NCBI GenBank assembly: GCA_031841125.1 | Contig: CM063113.1 | Span: 36,645,197-36,709,196, forward strand | From: Acanthococcus lagerstroemiae | Lineage: Eukaryota > Arthropoda > Insecta > Hemiptera > Eriococcidae | Direction of reading: 5' to 3' | DNA: 64,000 bases | The notes under the pieces: model-generated | Seen by the model: the letters and a program-made list of their open reading frames with translations, nothing else | Told to the model about the DNA's origin: nothing | Databases searched by the model: none | Shown here: piece after piece, positions 45,149 through 58,102 of the stretch | How positions within the stretch are numbered: the first letter of the stretch is position 1 | Layout: each line of letters begins with the position of its first letter | Translations under genes and position numbers: made by a program

Positions 45149-47076
45149 TTTCCTAATTACGTAATATACTAATTCGTGGTAATATTATTTGCCATTTTCC
45201 TGGACTAATTCGGTTTATTCCTTACAATCTCCTCTCCTTCGAACATTGGGCTCAAGGGTAATCTATGATGTGAGAATAAAGTAACAACAAAATTCCTATA
45301 GACGAATTGGGAGGATGTTGAAAACAGTCCGGAGGCACTTGACAATATTTCTATTTGTAAAAGTCAGTTCAAGATTTTCAAAAATTTCATGTTCGTTCTC
45401 ATAAGACTCCTGCGAATGCATGTCAGAGTATTCAATTACATTCCTTTCTCCTCTCATTTTCGAAGTTTTCCAGATGGTTACGAAAAATTGTACCTACGAA
45501 AATTTGCACGAGGAATGATCTTCAGAGGTTCAATTTTGGTTGGAATCTTCATTCATTTCAGGCCATAATAAATCAGGTATGGTCTAAGTTCTGATTTTAG
45601 CCAAGTATTTTCCTTCAGTTAGGCACACAGGGAGGTCTCACGAGGGAACGGAAGTTACTTTAATCGTAACGTGGCTCCCTATGCTTTTCAGCGGTACACA
45701 TAGAATCTCCCGCTTTTACGATAGTGTCCGGCTTTTCAACAATCAGCCGTGTTACAGGGGACTTTCTCAAAATATAAACTTGAATCTCTCACCTATCTAA
45801 ATCGAGGAGAAAAGGAAGAAATGTTGATTGCTTCGTATACGAACGTTTGGAGCTGACATTTTCACTCGCGATAACAGCTCGTAAACTTGATTTATACGCT
45901 CGTCAGCCTCTGTGCCTCACCCTCGATCTCAACGCGTATTAACTAATCCGAAAATTATAAAGAAAAGAAAAGATAATGATTGAAATCGAAGGGGTCTACG
46001 GAGAATCGCGCTTTATCTTTACGCCCACGAATGTTGGACTCGGGGCGGCGCGGGCCAAGTAAAAATGATTTTCGTTTCGGCAGCGTTTGCGTTACCGACG
46101 CGCGAAAATATTTCAGCCAGTATACCGTAAGCCGTATAAATATCAATCCGCGGGACATTGTCTTACGAATGTCGGCCTACGCGAAGAAAATGATCAAAAC
46201 TCATTTCCTATTTTCGCGAGTACATCCCTTATGCCGGGGAAACGTTTTCGAGGAACCCGTAAAGATAACGCGCCCGAAAGGAAAACACAAACGGACGGAC
46301 GGAACCGAAGCGGAGACGCGGGAAGACGTACAAACTACAAATGGAGATACAGCGCGGAAAAAGGAATTGCCGCCGCCGATTCAAAAGGGCCGCGTCGGAC
46401 CGTTACCAGTGCTACATTTCGCATTTGATCCACGTAATAAACGATTAAGTCGTAATCGTATTAATCTAGCGGAAAAGAACGCTGGATGCCGCGAAAAATG
46501 AAAGGGAGCGAGAAAAGGTACAGACGGCAGCGTCGCATCGCATCGCATCAGCCGCACCATAACGAGCCGCCACGTAACCACCCTGTTTAGGTAATCGAAA
46601 AAACAGAAAATTTGTCCTCGGAAAACACGAGTTACGCGGCGGAGCGAATCAGGAGCGAGGCCGGCGAGTAACCAACTGGGCTGAGTAGTTTTCTTACAGT
46701 GCTTGATAGTCCAGTCACCCAGTTACATTCACCACTTGTGGTCGACTTCAATGCGCAAACCATAAACAGTATAACCAGCTGATTCAAAATTCCCCAAGCT
46801 AACTAAACGACTTAGCTCCCCTCTCCCACATTTATAAGCTTTTGGATTGCTGATTTCGAAAATTCCTAAGGTCAAAATCTTACCTTTCAAATTGGCTCAA
46901 CTGACCTGGCCAAATAAACTGAACTATGTAAAAACAATAGATTACTATACAAGAGGGTAAATTGAGCTTATGACGCGTGCAGTAGGCGAAATGGGCCACA
47001 GGAGCAATGACACGAGTACGTCAATGGGAACGTACCATTTTTGTAAGTTATTTTTCTAAACACCTTGCATTATACA
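45149..47076. other. Non-coding, CpG-rich segment 45960-46650
   Basis: The ORF at 45980-46501 (173 codons) is Arg/Lys-rich with no recognised domain, and overlapping ORFs exist in another frame and on the other strand. A short motif near 46940-46975 (AGATTACTATACAAGAGGGTAA) recurs at 50778-50815. Confidence 0.4.
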
Positions 47077-49953
47077 GGGTATCTCATTTGCAACGACCCC
47101 CTAGACAACCTACCCCGACCCGTATGTAGATGTTACGCCGAATTCATCAAATTGACGATTTCATAAAATCAGCAGGTTCTGCTGATCTTATGAAACAAGC
47201 AATACATTTTTACCAAACTTATAAAATCGGCAGGTGTAGGGTCCCAGGGGCAAAACGTGAACACCCAATTCTCAGGGTAAAAAGTGAACATAGTCCAGTT
47301 TTCTTTAGAAAGAGTTTCAAAAGGAATTTTGAACGACAATTAGTACGGAAATCCTTCTTCTATGCTTGTAAGAAATAATCAGACCTATTCTCATTTAGAA
47401 TAAACGAAGGAAAAATTAGCGCAAAACTTCCCTTTTTTTTCAGGAAAAAAATGGTCTTGCAATTTAAAAAAAGTACGTAGATTGCTTACGATGCAATCAT
47501 TATTTTTCGATTGTTTTTACATTTTTGAGTGACAAAAAGAATGCCCTTTCTTTGAGTGCTTTCAAAAACTGATAAGTCTTAACCAGTCAATAACTGAAAA
47601 AGGTTTAAAATGAACCAACCAGGGGAAAAAAAGGAAACACTGTTGGGGCACAAAGGTGGACGTATTATTCTGATCGATTTGAAAGAATATTTTGCACACG
47701 ATTGTATAGCTGGTAATTCTGCTCTGGAACCACCTGCACTCTACGCCTTCAACATCTTTCAAAATTCACACAACTTCCGCCGTTTTTTCACAAGTCCATT
47801 TATTTGGATCCATTAGGTGAAACTCAAAATCGGAGTCATGAGAAATACCTTTACTAGCACTGTTTGCAAACAAATATTGAAAAGCATTTTCGAAGGTACA
47901 GATGGAGTTTATGTCTCATTTTTATCAGTAAAGAAGTCATAATTTAACAAGTCAATGACATTATTCGAATTATGAGTAGTACTAGTCTTCATTTTATCTT
48001 ATCATAAATTTTGCTTTCTAGTGAGCACGTGAAAATTTTGACTTCATCCGTCAGGTACACTCATCAGCAACAATCATTTATTACTGATTTTGTAAAATCG
48101 GCAAAAACGCGCCTATTTTATAAATTCAGAAAAAAATGTTGCTGATTTTATAAATTTGGCAACAACTGCTCTTGGACTACTGATTTTATAAAATCAGTAA
48201 AATATCTGCCGATTTTATGAAATCGTCAATTTGATGAATTCGGCGTAACACAGATGCGTTTGCATACTCTTACTTTTGAGGGGCTGAGTTATGGTCAAAT
48301 TTTGAGACATTTTCTGTCATTGAAATTTGTTTTTTATTTTTTCTTCTCACGACTGGAGATAGACAGAAAAATGGTACAAGCAGGTAATAGCAGAGGGCAG
48401 TTGTGATGACCACAGAAAAGAAATGGTCGGAATCGTGTTCATTGAATCAATTTTAGTACAAATTATATCAGAATATTTTCACATTTTTTCAATTTCCCGT
48501 GAAACTTACCCTCTTAAGCTATTGGGTTTTCTGCAGTATATTATTGTACATTGAATTTCCCATAAGAAAGGTCATTACCAATTTTCTTGAATCTGAATTA
48601 GAACTGCTCAAAATGGAGTTCAAGATATTTCCGTTAAGAATTATTACTTTTTAACACAGATGCACAGACCTTATGAAGATAATAATCATCTTCTTCAGCT
48701 ACTTTACCCGTTCACCGAGTTATATCGTTCATAGGGCTTATTCGTCACCCTTCTTTCATCTATTTACCCCATATTTGAAATTGAGGCCCATGCAATGGGC
48801 GGGGGGGGGGGGTTCTGGTATTTCGTAAAGTTTAATATAGGTATCCAATGATGGGATCCAAAGATCGCTAAATTCGGTTTTGGTAATATTTTAGCCATAT
48901 TCCCCGAACTGTGGCGCGTACCGATAGGAAAGAGGTGCAAGATGACAGTTGTGGTAACCATACAGAAAAAAAAAATTAAAGATCATGGTGTCGCGAAACC
49001 TGAGCTATCCGGCCCGGTTGGTCCGCGGAGGAGGCAATTCGGCCGGTGGGTAACGGGACCCGGCGGTTCCGGAGGGACCGGAACGCCTCGTAGTTGGCCG
49101 AGGACCGTGCCTCGTCGCGAGTCGACATTTTTAAGTAGAGTTCGGGAACGGCCGAAAACAGGGGCGATCAAGTGCGCGGCACCAAATAAATTAAAGATTA
49201 CAAAAAGTGATTACTATGTATTAAAAATAAGTGTGTACAGAATTTACACTTTTCGAATACGGCAAAAACTTTAAAAAAAAAGGTGGAACATTGGGGGTGC
49301 GGAAAACTGATACGGCGAAAAATAGGTTCGTAAATGGCGTCGACGGTGACAGTACGGCGGCGTAGCGCTTAGCGGTGTTCCGACGGCCTAGCCTAACTAG
49401 TTTCACTGTTCGTAGCTCTGACTAAGGGGTGCGTGGTAAGCGGAAAGGGAGGTGTGAAAGAAGAACAGCCTATCCTGGGGGGAAAGGAGGTCGAGAAGGG
49501 TTTAGAAGAAAGCACCACGAGTGTTCCACTGTACAAGAAAATTGGTAATGACCTTTTTATAGGACATTTCGTGTACAATCTATTGCAAATAAAAAATAAA
49601 TAAATAAGCAAACAAAAAAAAACGGTAGCTTAAGAGGGCAAGTTTCACAGGAAATTGAAAAAATTCGAAAATTTTCTAATATAATTTTTTGTACCAAAAT
49701 TGATTTTATGAAACACCCTGTTGAACCGATTCCGACCATTTTTTTCTGCGGTTACCACAACTGCCCTCTACTACAATTTTTCAGTCTCTAGTTGTGAGAA
49801 GAAAAGAAAAAAATTCAAAGATAGAAAACATTTCAAAATTTGACCATAACTCAACCCCTTCAAAAGTAAGAGTACGCAAATATGTCTACATATTGTCGGG
49901 GTAGATTACCTACTTACTAGGTGGAAGGGGGTCATTGCAAAAGAGACAACCTA
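47077..49953. mobile_element. Foldback element with about 400-bp inverted arms
   Basis: Left arm 47077-47130 plus 48251-48600, right arm about 49523-49953, inverted. Matching landmarks are CTCATTTGCAACGACCCCC, AAAGTAAGAGTACGCAAA and TTGACCATAACTCA in the two orientations, GAGGGCAGTTGTG, and GGTCATTACCAATTTTCTTG. The left arm is interrupted by a 1,120-bp TIR element. The centre (48600-49520) includes an extra partial arm copy (ACAGTTGTGGTAACCATACAG, 48945) and a GC-rich segment (48970-49400) unlike the rest. No transposase seen. Exact ends and target duplication are uncertain. Confidence 0.7.
47131..48250. mobile_element. TIR element with palindromic subterminal arrays
   Basis: A 1,120-bp element with nearly perfect 40-bp ends (TGTTACGCCGAATTCATC...). 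Just inside both ends are arrays of GATTTTATAAAATC-type palindromes (three on the left, five on the right, for example CTGATTTTATAAAATCAG at 48180). It interrupts the left arm of the surrounding foldback element. No transposase ORF; 47610-47816 and 47130-47378 show no domain. Superfamily unassigned, and no clean duplication of target bases. Confidence 0.8.
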
Positions 49954-52900
49954 TTTAAATACAAAAACAGAAATAAGCAAATATGCACGAGTTGAATTTT
50001 TTATCGTTTAGACTAATAAAAAAGATCCATCCTATCGCCATTACATTCATGAATTTTTTTCGTTGAAACCGATTTTTGCTCCCCGTGTCCTCGTGTTAAA
50101 GGACAGGAAGTATCAACTTGGATCAGGCAACCTCCTCACATGTGTTCGTTAGTGTGCGTGCGTGTGTGCAATATCACCACGAGCGCTTTCTACATTTCAT
50201 TCTACATCCCAATACTATTATGTTTCATCTATCAGCTCTTATACAAGGGAGTCTACTGGGCAAGAAAAGCAAGAAAAAAGCAAAAATTCGAAAAACTGAG
50301 CAAGAAAGCAAGAAAATGGAAAGAGTTTATCTTGGACGGCCGGAAAACATTGAAAATTTTCACAGTTTTCCTTGCCTTTTCCATTTTTGTCATTTTTAAA
50401 AGTAAGGTAGGAAATAAAGAAAGGAAAATTATCTTTAATAAAAAAAAACGCGCATCAGTTGTTCAGTCCTTTGTGCTTTGTTTCTGCTTTTCAACATCCT
50501 ACAGTCGGACCGGAAAAAAACAAGAAAATGGCAAGACATGGACATATTCTGTTTCAGTAGACACTCTGTCATATTAGGAAGAAAAGGACCTTAAACGTAA
50601 CTGCGGATAGGTCTTTTTTCCTAACATAATTTCCAACAACCGCGGATAAGAAAAAGCTACTTAACTTGGCACCATTTTTACTACACGCTATAAAACACAT
50701 GCTTTTAAAACGCAACTTTATATACAGCTTTACGAGGGTAAAGTAGCACTTTAAGGAGGTATTTGGAAATAGCAGATTACTACACAAGAGGGTAAAGTGA
50801 GTTTTTGACAACGAGGGCAAACGTTTGCGAAACAAGCTGAAAGCGAGTAAGGTAACAGGCCAAATGTTGATCTAGGTACCGAATGTACCTAGACTCTTTT
50901 TTCAAGGTTCAATAATTAATCTTCGTTGGAGAGCTCGTAACTTTTTTTGTGGTACATCACGAATTACCGTTCAATATAAAATACGTAGTTTCGGCTGAAA
51001 AAATATTATTCATGTTATCGCGTGATAATTTTGAAATTCATGTGTTGAAAAATGTGCTAAAAGATCAACAATTTTGCGAATTTAAGAAAAAGTAATTTGG
51101 AAGTAAAGTCGAAATGATGAGTACTTTAATTCATTTTTGGATATATGTGGGTATTTGTATGTAATGATATGGGCTCAAATGAAGTACTTTGGACAATCTT
51201 GAAAATTTTACTTCGAATGGCCTATTTGCGGGTCATATAAATCTTAGTGAGAAAATAAATTAAAATTATTCCAATCTATGTTTTTCGAAGATTTACTTAC
51301 CACTGTTATTGATATAGCATATTTATTTTCTCCAATTACCGACTAAGATGCGTCTGATTAGGTCACTAATGTTAAAATTGATCCACATGACTTTCGAGGT
51401 ACACGGGTCACCAGATTTTATGATGCTTCTTGATAGAGTTCCCACTTTTTGACCGATTATCCATAAGCATACTAAGAATTGAGCCGAAATCATTTCCAGT
51501 GATGGAAAGTTAAGAAATAATGTCTGACTGGTAACCGGGAAAAACTGGAATCTCTTTCGTTGGTAGACTTCAAGAAAATGAATAAAAAATCTACTTTTCT
51601 TCCAAGAGTTCTCTCAAAAAATTGACCTGCGAATCGTTACTTCGCCTAACCCGAGTAAGCGGAATTCATACGAGAAAAAAAAAACATGAATAACAACGTA
51701 CAGATTTTTCTGTGCACGGAGAATCAATTCGTCAATGATACAGCAAACATAGAGGCTTATTGGTTATCCAAATACATTACAAATATCCTGTACTTTTCTG
51801 GTGAATTACTGGAAAATGGATTGTATTTTTCTAGTGCATCATAGAAATGTACACGAACCCTAGGAATACATTTTCAACCATTTCGTAAATACTGGACACC
51901 TACAATAGAGATTTTTACTGGGAGGAGGGGGAGGGGGGCTTAAACCACTCTGAAAAACCGAGCCACATTACCGGAACATCTGCGCACTTCTCCAAGTTTC
52001 AATACTGCAGAAAAGTACGATATTACATTAGTCCCGCCAGGAAGCGCTCGAATGCATCTCATTCAAAACTTTCGCGAGTGTAGCCAATTCAGTGCCACAC
52101 TAATTAACCTCAATTTACGTCACAATGTTTTCGTAGCGCTCACTTCTTTTATACAAGACGCTGCTAAAAGCGTTGGAAAACTTGGTCAACTTCCTCATTC
52201 CCATTAATTGCGCGTTTCCGCGCTACCGCGGTCAATCTTTTCACAGTTCGCCCCCATTCTGCATTTTACGTTTTTATTCGCATTCAACGCACGTCCGAAG
52301 ACTCGAAAACACTGCCCGAAATTGGGGAAGGTACTTTGTTTGTTTTTTTTCTTCTTTTTTTCTTTTTAATAACAGCTGGGCAAGAAAAGGGTGATAAAAA
52401 AGCAAGATAAAACGCGATAGAGGCTTTTGAAGAAATATTAACCTGTTACTCTCGAAATTACCGTCTCCGAAAAAATATGAAACAGACGCAACAGCTTGAA
52501 CAGCTGCTTTTTAATTGCGAATTTGAAACGCAATACAGATATTAAAGCGGACCAGGTATACAGGATATGAACTTTCATCATTTTGTTATCTCACGAATTC
52601 AGCATTACTTGGCAGCAGCAACAGAGGGCACATTTTCAGTACATTTTGTTTTCATATAGTTTAGCGCTAAAAACGGAACAAAAAATCAAATTTGACCCTG
52701 AACGAAAAACTCATTGATAAGCCTATCCTAATATTGTACACTGACACATCACCGCCTCAAGACGGAGAAAATAGGAAACTTCTGAATATTATCCTGTTTC
52801 TCAGAATAGCAAGAACCCCCTCTCCACCGCCGGAGAAGTCTTTTCTCATCTTCCAGTCTTTTTTTAGACTGGGTTATTAATTAAGACATGGCTATTTTCA

Positions 52901-53749
52901 GCAGTAAAGAAGACAGAAAAGTAACATTATGGTAAATCGTAAATATCGTGGAAGGTCAATTTTTGCATTTCAGCGTATTTGCGGCTCATTTGATTATTTT
53001 CCTGGAAGACGAAAAATTTTTCACATTTTGGTCGTGTCTGAGGCCAGGTCAAAAGGAAGGGAGGGGCAGTTCAAGAGTTTGGTCCCGGGCCAGTCCTCTA
53101 CAAAGAGGCTGAAACGCGTCCGGAATTTCTCATCGAAAAATTTTCTTCTACCTAATTATTATAAATTATACAAGAAGGAGAAAAAACAAAACAAATATTC
53201 AACCAGGAACCTACTCCACATAAATTAGCCCAAATAGGAGTACAAATAGGGAAAAAACTCTTAGAAAACTGAAACTCGGTAGATTGGTCTTAACTAAGTA
53301 TACTGAATAACATACTAAAAGTTCCAACAAATCCGGTGCCGGCGTCGTCCCTTAGGGGGCCTAAAACAGTTTTTTGCTTAAATCACACTAAAATTTGAGT
53401 TTAGAAAAAAATGTTTCAACAAATGTGATAGAGGATTAAAAAATACACAAAAAATATTCTTACACATTTTCCTGTAGAGTGCTTATTTGTTGAATAAAGT
53501 AATATCAAAGGTTGAGAAGTTTCCTCCATGTGTACATTTAATTCAACTTATTGTAATCGATGCAATGTAGACTCGCGCACGCATGAATACATTAATTTCT
53601 ATTTACTTTGTCAAACAATTTATACGTCTGAGTGAGCTGTTAAGTGACTTGATGCAGTTATTTGAGACTCATGTGCTAGAGGTCAAAGCTTGAGGCCCCA
53701 CAGCTAAACTGTGGATTCAATATTTCCGAATGATATCATTCGTGAAAAA
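49954..53749. other. AT-rich region, no supported gene
   Basis: The longest ORF is 50140-50577 (145 codons), with a hydrophobic stretch and Lys-rich middle but no recognised family; it is probably chance. 52929-53228 is similar. The block around 52985-53045 (TTTTTCACATTTTGGTCGT) recurs at 56645-56702. 52080-52350 carries more CpG than its surroundings. Confidence 0.4.
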
Positions 53750-54374
53750 ATTTGTTGCTGCAGAAAGAATGGGTAACTGGCCGTAGCATCTTGAGTGCGT
53801 GCAGCAGATAGTTAAATTTTTCCATGCGGCTGGACGTTTTCCTTACGCTGAGGCTACTCACCTTTATCTACAAGATGACTAACACCTACGAGACAAAATT
53901 AGTGATTTTGAATGCATTGAATTTTCGAAGTATTTCGCCATAAGAAGAAGTCAGAATTACTTTGCCGGTATTTGGAGTGATATGACCATCGAACAGACCC
54001 TGATGAGACTCATGAAAAGCAGAGGAGGATTGACACGTGGTCGTGGTATACAGCCAAATATGATTCAAAAATGGATTTTCAGTATGCCCGTTGTTATGGC
54101 CATTCGTGAAGAAGTTGAGGAGTTCACAGGGTGCAAGAAACATTCAAGCGAACAACATGTCGACCTACGTCCTTCTCGGATTTTGCGTGATACTTCAGAT
54201 GTTGAAAAATTAACACAGTGGCTTTTGACACATAACCCATTTCCAGAATCGCCGAACATAGCATCCCTACCCACAGGTATTATAGGGGATGCTTCAACCA
54301 ATTGCCACAAAAGCGCATTGGTGGGAAACCTTTTGGCGTCCAGTCCATGGTTGGCAAAACATTTTCCGACATAA
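53750..54374 (+). pseudogene. Transposon-associated protein relic
   Basis: Read in one frame with two stops (about 53787 TAG, 53879 TAA): AERMGNWP...HLECVQQIVKFFHAAG, then FAGIWSDMTIEQTLMRLMKS, then RGGLTRGRG and a C-terminal part with CKKHSSEQHVDLRPSR, ending at 54374. I recall proteins with an (S)DM/LTIEQT(L/M)MR...KSRGGLTRGRG block as recurrent, repeat-associated uncharacterised proteins in arthropods and other invertebrates. Their enzymatic role is unknown to me. The longest intact part is 53982-54374. The N-terminal part of the family protein is not detectable upstream. Confidence 0.6.
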
Positions 54375-54729
54375 AATTGAAAAGAGGTATGTATACCACA
54401 AGAAAAAAAGAGAAAACCAGCGATTCCTTCTTCGAAGTTTTTGATAATTTTCACGCCCTTAAGAGAATAACTTAGTGTATCATAAACGAGGAATACTAGT
54501 AGCTTTGAAAGATTCGCGCTGCTGATCTTTTGATCTTTTCTTATTAAAGCTTTAAAAAAATAATAATAATAAATAACCTTCCAAAGTTTAAAGTGCTATC
54601 GAATTTTTTCAATTTACTATTTCGATGAGTTCTAACGTCTATCACAATACGATTCGAGTTTTTTCCTCAGAACGGGAGAGAATGGAGTGAACACTATCTT
54701 CAAAACTAGCCAGCATTCTTCAACAGTCG
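54375..54729. other. Spacer, nothing recognised
   Basis: AT-rich, with a TAATAATAATAAATAA run near 54560. No feature supported. Confidence 0.4.
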
Positions 54730-55395
54730 TTTATGAAGCTTTCAGACTCTCTCAGACTAATTTCAGACTCGCTAATACTGTTCACAACTCGTTTTTGGCT
54801 CTTCATGACTCTTCTAAACTTGAACAAGGTTCTTCAAGACATGATTAAAAATGCTTCAAACTCTTCTTTATTACTTAAGACTCATTCGAACTTCCACATT
54901 ATGAGACTCAAAGACTCATTACAAACAACTGAAATTCTTGAATACTTACTGACTCAATAGGATTATATCAGACTTTTTGAAGGTCCTTGTATAAGGCTCA
55001 CTGACTTTTCAAGACACGCGTAAAACGTATTATGACTCCACAAAACTCTTTGAAACGCTCCGATACTTCATCAAGACTTTTGAAAAATCATCACTAGTTG
55101 ATGAAGATACAATGAGAGGTTTGAGACTAGTTAAGGACTTCTTGAGAGTCTCCTAAACTTGTTCAGGGCTCGCTACAACATTTCAAGACTCATTCAAAAT
55201 TTTATATGACTCTTCCAGACCTAATTAGGATTCTTTGAGACTTTTCAATACATTTCATGACTCGTTTGCGACTCTAGAATGTATGTTTAAGACTCTAGAA
55301 GAATCTTCCAAACCTATTTAAGGCTCGTTAAGGTTATCCTTAACTTCTTTTAGGCTACCAAAACTCTTCCATCCTTGCTTAAATGAAACTCTTCA
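54730..55395. repeat. Degenerate AAGACTCATTCAA array (largest)
   Basis: About 660 bp in which AAGACTC(A/G)TTCAAA-like blocks recur at roughly 13-18 base spacing with frequent variants (CAGACTC, GAGACTC, ATGACTC, AAGGCTC). Same motif as 9366-9615 and 42845-43250. The ORF at 54733-54960 is a by-product. Confidence 0.65.
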
Positions 55396-55474
55396 ACTAC
55401 ATATACACCTGTAAGATCTTGAAAAAGTGTTTCCCACAAATTATCTTAATATATTCGAAACATTGTTACAATTG

Positions 55475-56153
55475 AAAGGGCGGTGGCGGAAACATGCTAA
55501 CTCGAGATAGCACGTGCATGAGACCTTGGTCGGAGATTGTTTTTTACAGTCTAAACTGTCAGTGATTGAAAATTCAGAACGTTAGGTACATTCCACGCCC
55601 GTAGAGAGCGCCAAAAAGTTGTCGAGCTCGCCTCGCCCTTGAAGACCTTTCTATAAAATCTGTGGGATCTATGTTTACAATACTTTCCTTCTTATCAGAG
55701 CTATTGCCGCATTTGTCGGCTTTTTACTTTCGTTGCCACAAAGTGTAAGGTTCATATTATTTTGTCAACGAATCAGGAATGGAAATGTCTTATTTGTATG
55801 TACCTAGAGCATACAAGTAAAATTTGTTAGAATCCTTGAAAGTAGTGTGAAACTATTTGCTTATGAATTTTTTGTTTTCTCAGTTCTATTTTCATTCTTT
55901 CACGACTTATATCTTGAAAATGTTTAATAAAGTACTGCTTTATCATTTTTAATTATTAGTTTTTCTAGCATTATAACGCAGTCTACGAACTTCATTTAGC
56001 AGAAGAAACACCGAAAGTAAACGCAGGATCTGGGAGCTGAAAGATGTATTTTTCGGTGACAAAATTTTCAGGAAGTAGCTGGCAGCATTTCCTATCGAAA
56101 ACTTGTTTACGAAACTTGAAATTAGGGTTAGTACGTTTCCATCACCGCCCTTT
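55475..56153. mobile_element. TIR element flanked by CAATTG
   Basis: A 679-bp element. The left end AAAGGGCGGTGGCGGAAAC and the reverse complement of the right end AAAGGGCGGTGATGGAAAC match with two differences and continue to CTAAC. CAATTG lies immediately outside both ends (55469-55474, 56154-56159). Because CAATTG is itself palindromic it could be a 6-bp duplication or part of the inverted repeat. No transposase ORF. Superfamily unassigned. Confidence 0.7.
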
Positions 56154-58102
56154 CAATTGCTTCCACTGCTCTCCACGAATTACTCGCCTCTGAATTCAAT
56201 GAATACTTTGCTCCGGGCCCAGATTTTCTCTTCACGACCCTGTCTGAGACATTATCTCAAAATAATATTATGGAAGGTTAACCTTTGCATTTTAATATAT
56301 TTTTACAAGGTGTCCTGTTTTTTTCTGAAATGAAATTCTTTGACTTTTCCCTAACTTTTCCAGACACGTTTCAGAGTAGTCCAAAATTACACGGCGTGCG
56401 AAAAGATGTGCGTAATATTCAAATTTTTACAATTTTATTACGAAGAATAAGAACATAAAAACAAAACTAAGATATAAGAACCAGAAAAACTTAATCAATT
56501 TGCTGCATTTTGGCTTCAACCACCTCCATGGACAACACATGAAAGTACGCTTTTAGAAACTCTCTCATATGCACTATAATTTTTTCAGAAATATTTCTTA
56601 AAATCCCTGACTTTTCCAGAATTGGGCACACTGTTTTAGGTTCATTCGATTATGTTTCTGGAAGATGAAGATTTTTTTCACATTTTGGTCGTATTTGAGG
56701 TGCATATCATCTTAGAATTGTCTAGTCATCTTTCTCGTATTACCTCTGCGTGGCAGGTATAGAAAACTGGGGAATAGGGGCGCGGTTAAGGAGTTCTAAC
56801 CTTATAAAACAAGTGCCGAGGCGAGGCCATTCAGCATGGTTTTGAATGACAAAAGATGGAACGTTATCCACGTCATTTCCATGTACGAAAGGCTTCGATT
56901 CGTGTATACGTATCAACTTTATCAGCAATATTATTATTCACCATAACTTGTAATTTAGATATTCGTCGAGCAAGCATCTTTCTTTTCTCGCATTCTTTCT
57001 TTCTTTCTCGTGAATTATTCATAATATTCGGCTTCCGGAGCCACATGATATTGACATATGTTTAAAAGTACCTACTCAAACATACAGATCAGCTTTATAT
57101 TATAAACTTTCAACTTCTTCGAAATATATTATATACTCGGTGTCTTCTAGGTCGCAGCGCCAAAAACTCCAGCGGGTAACCTGTACACTTTTAATCATCG
57201 TGGGATATTCTACACGAGTAAAACATCTAATACACGCGCGCATAGTTTTACGAACAAAATGGTACGATGAGAAAACAAAACTTCAACGGAAAATGTAATT
57301 TCGAATAACTGCGGTAACTTTATTCGAATTTATTCGGTACTTGATAAGTTACGGCCGAGCGATAATTTTGTTTAAAATTTGCCTTCCAGAGACGTTCGAT
57401 CGATAAATATTGCACGGCTGTCATTTTTGCAATCAACGGGACACGAATAGACCAAAATTCTGGCCATCGAAGCTCGAATATACGAGGCGCTTAATCAGCA
57501 CACCACACCTGCTGTACGACAGCAAACGCCTCACAAATTAGATCGAAATTAAAATCGCTATCTCATTCTTTCTACGCGAGACAGGCGCGAAAAAGTCGCA
57601 ACTTGTTCGCATTAATCACGAAACAGAAACTTTATTTCCTTCTAGGTGAAATTAAATACCGCATTTGATGTTCATTCTCATAAAAAAAAAAAGCAGAGGA
57701 AAGTTTATGGAAGTTTTTCGAGTTGACAAATTGCGGCTCCGCTTTGACCGGGAGTTTTAGATACTAATATAATTCGTAAACGTCAGGGACCACCGATAGT
57801 GCAGTACAAGAGGAGAGAGGGGGCAGTAAACGCGAGTATATTTTATAGTCCCCTAATGTTTTCAAAAGAGTTTTCTGTAGCCGCCCGAGATAAACTGTTC
57901 GACCACCTTATAGGGCGCACGCTATACAAGACGCTAGCGAGTTTTCTTTAAAAAGCTTCTTAGAAATCACACCTTGTGTCCAAGGAATTTACTATACATG
58001 CTGGTGACCACCTTGTAACTAATTTTTTTGCCGAATATGAAAAGTAACGACAGATATTTATGTTCCCGGCACACCGAGTAGCCCTTCTGGTCGTATCTTA
58101 AC
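56154..58102. other. Non-coding; CpG-bearing 57150-57900
   Basis: Short ORFs without domains. 57150-57900 keeps many CpGs and looks unlike the neighbouring repeats. A (TTTC)n run lies near 56995-57010. Confidence 0.4.

Noticed and set aside
45980..46501. 173-codon basic ORF as a gene
   Set aside because: CpG-rich DNA is open in several frames on both strands here, and no recognisable domain or exon border exists.
47131..48250. CRISPR-like array from repeated TTTTATAAAATC blocks
   Set aside because: Repeats are imperfect palindromes with irregular spacing, confined to the ends of a TIR element in eukaryotic DNA. No spacer structure or cas genes.
50140..50577. 145-codon ORF as a membrane protein gene
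   Set aside because: Lys/Phe-rich composition follows local A/T content, another long ORF overlaps it in a different frame, and no domain, promoter or splice evidence was seen.
46938..50815. Direct repeats at 46.94 and 50.78 kb as target duplications of the foldback element
   Set aside because: The shared block is about 35 bp, diverged, and lies 0.1-0.8 kb away from the element ends, so it cannot be its target duplication.
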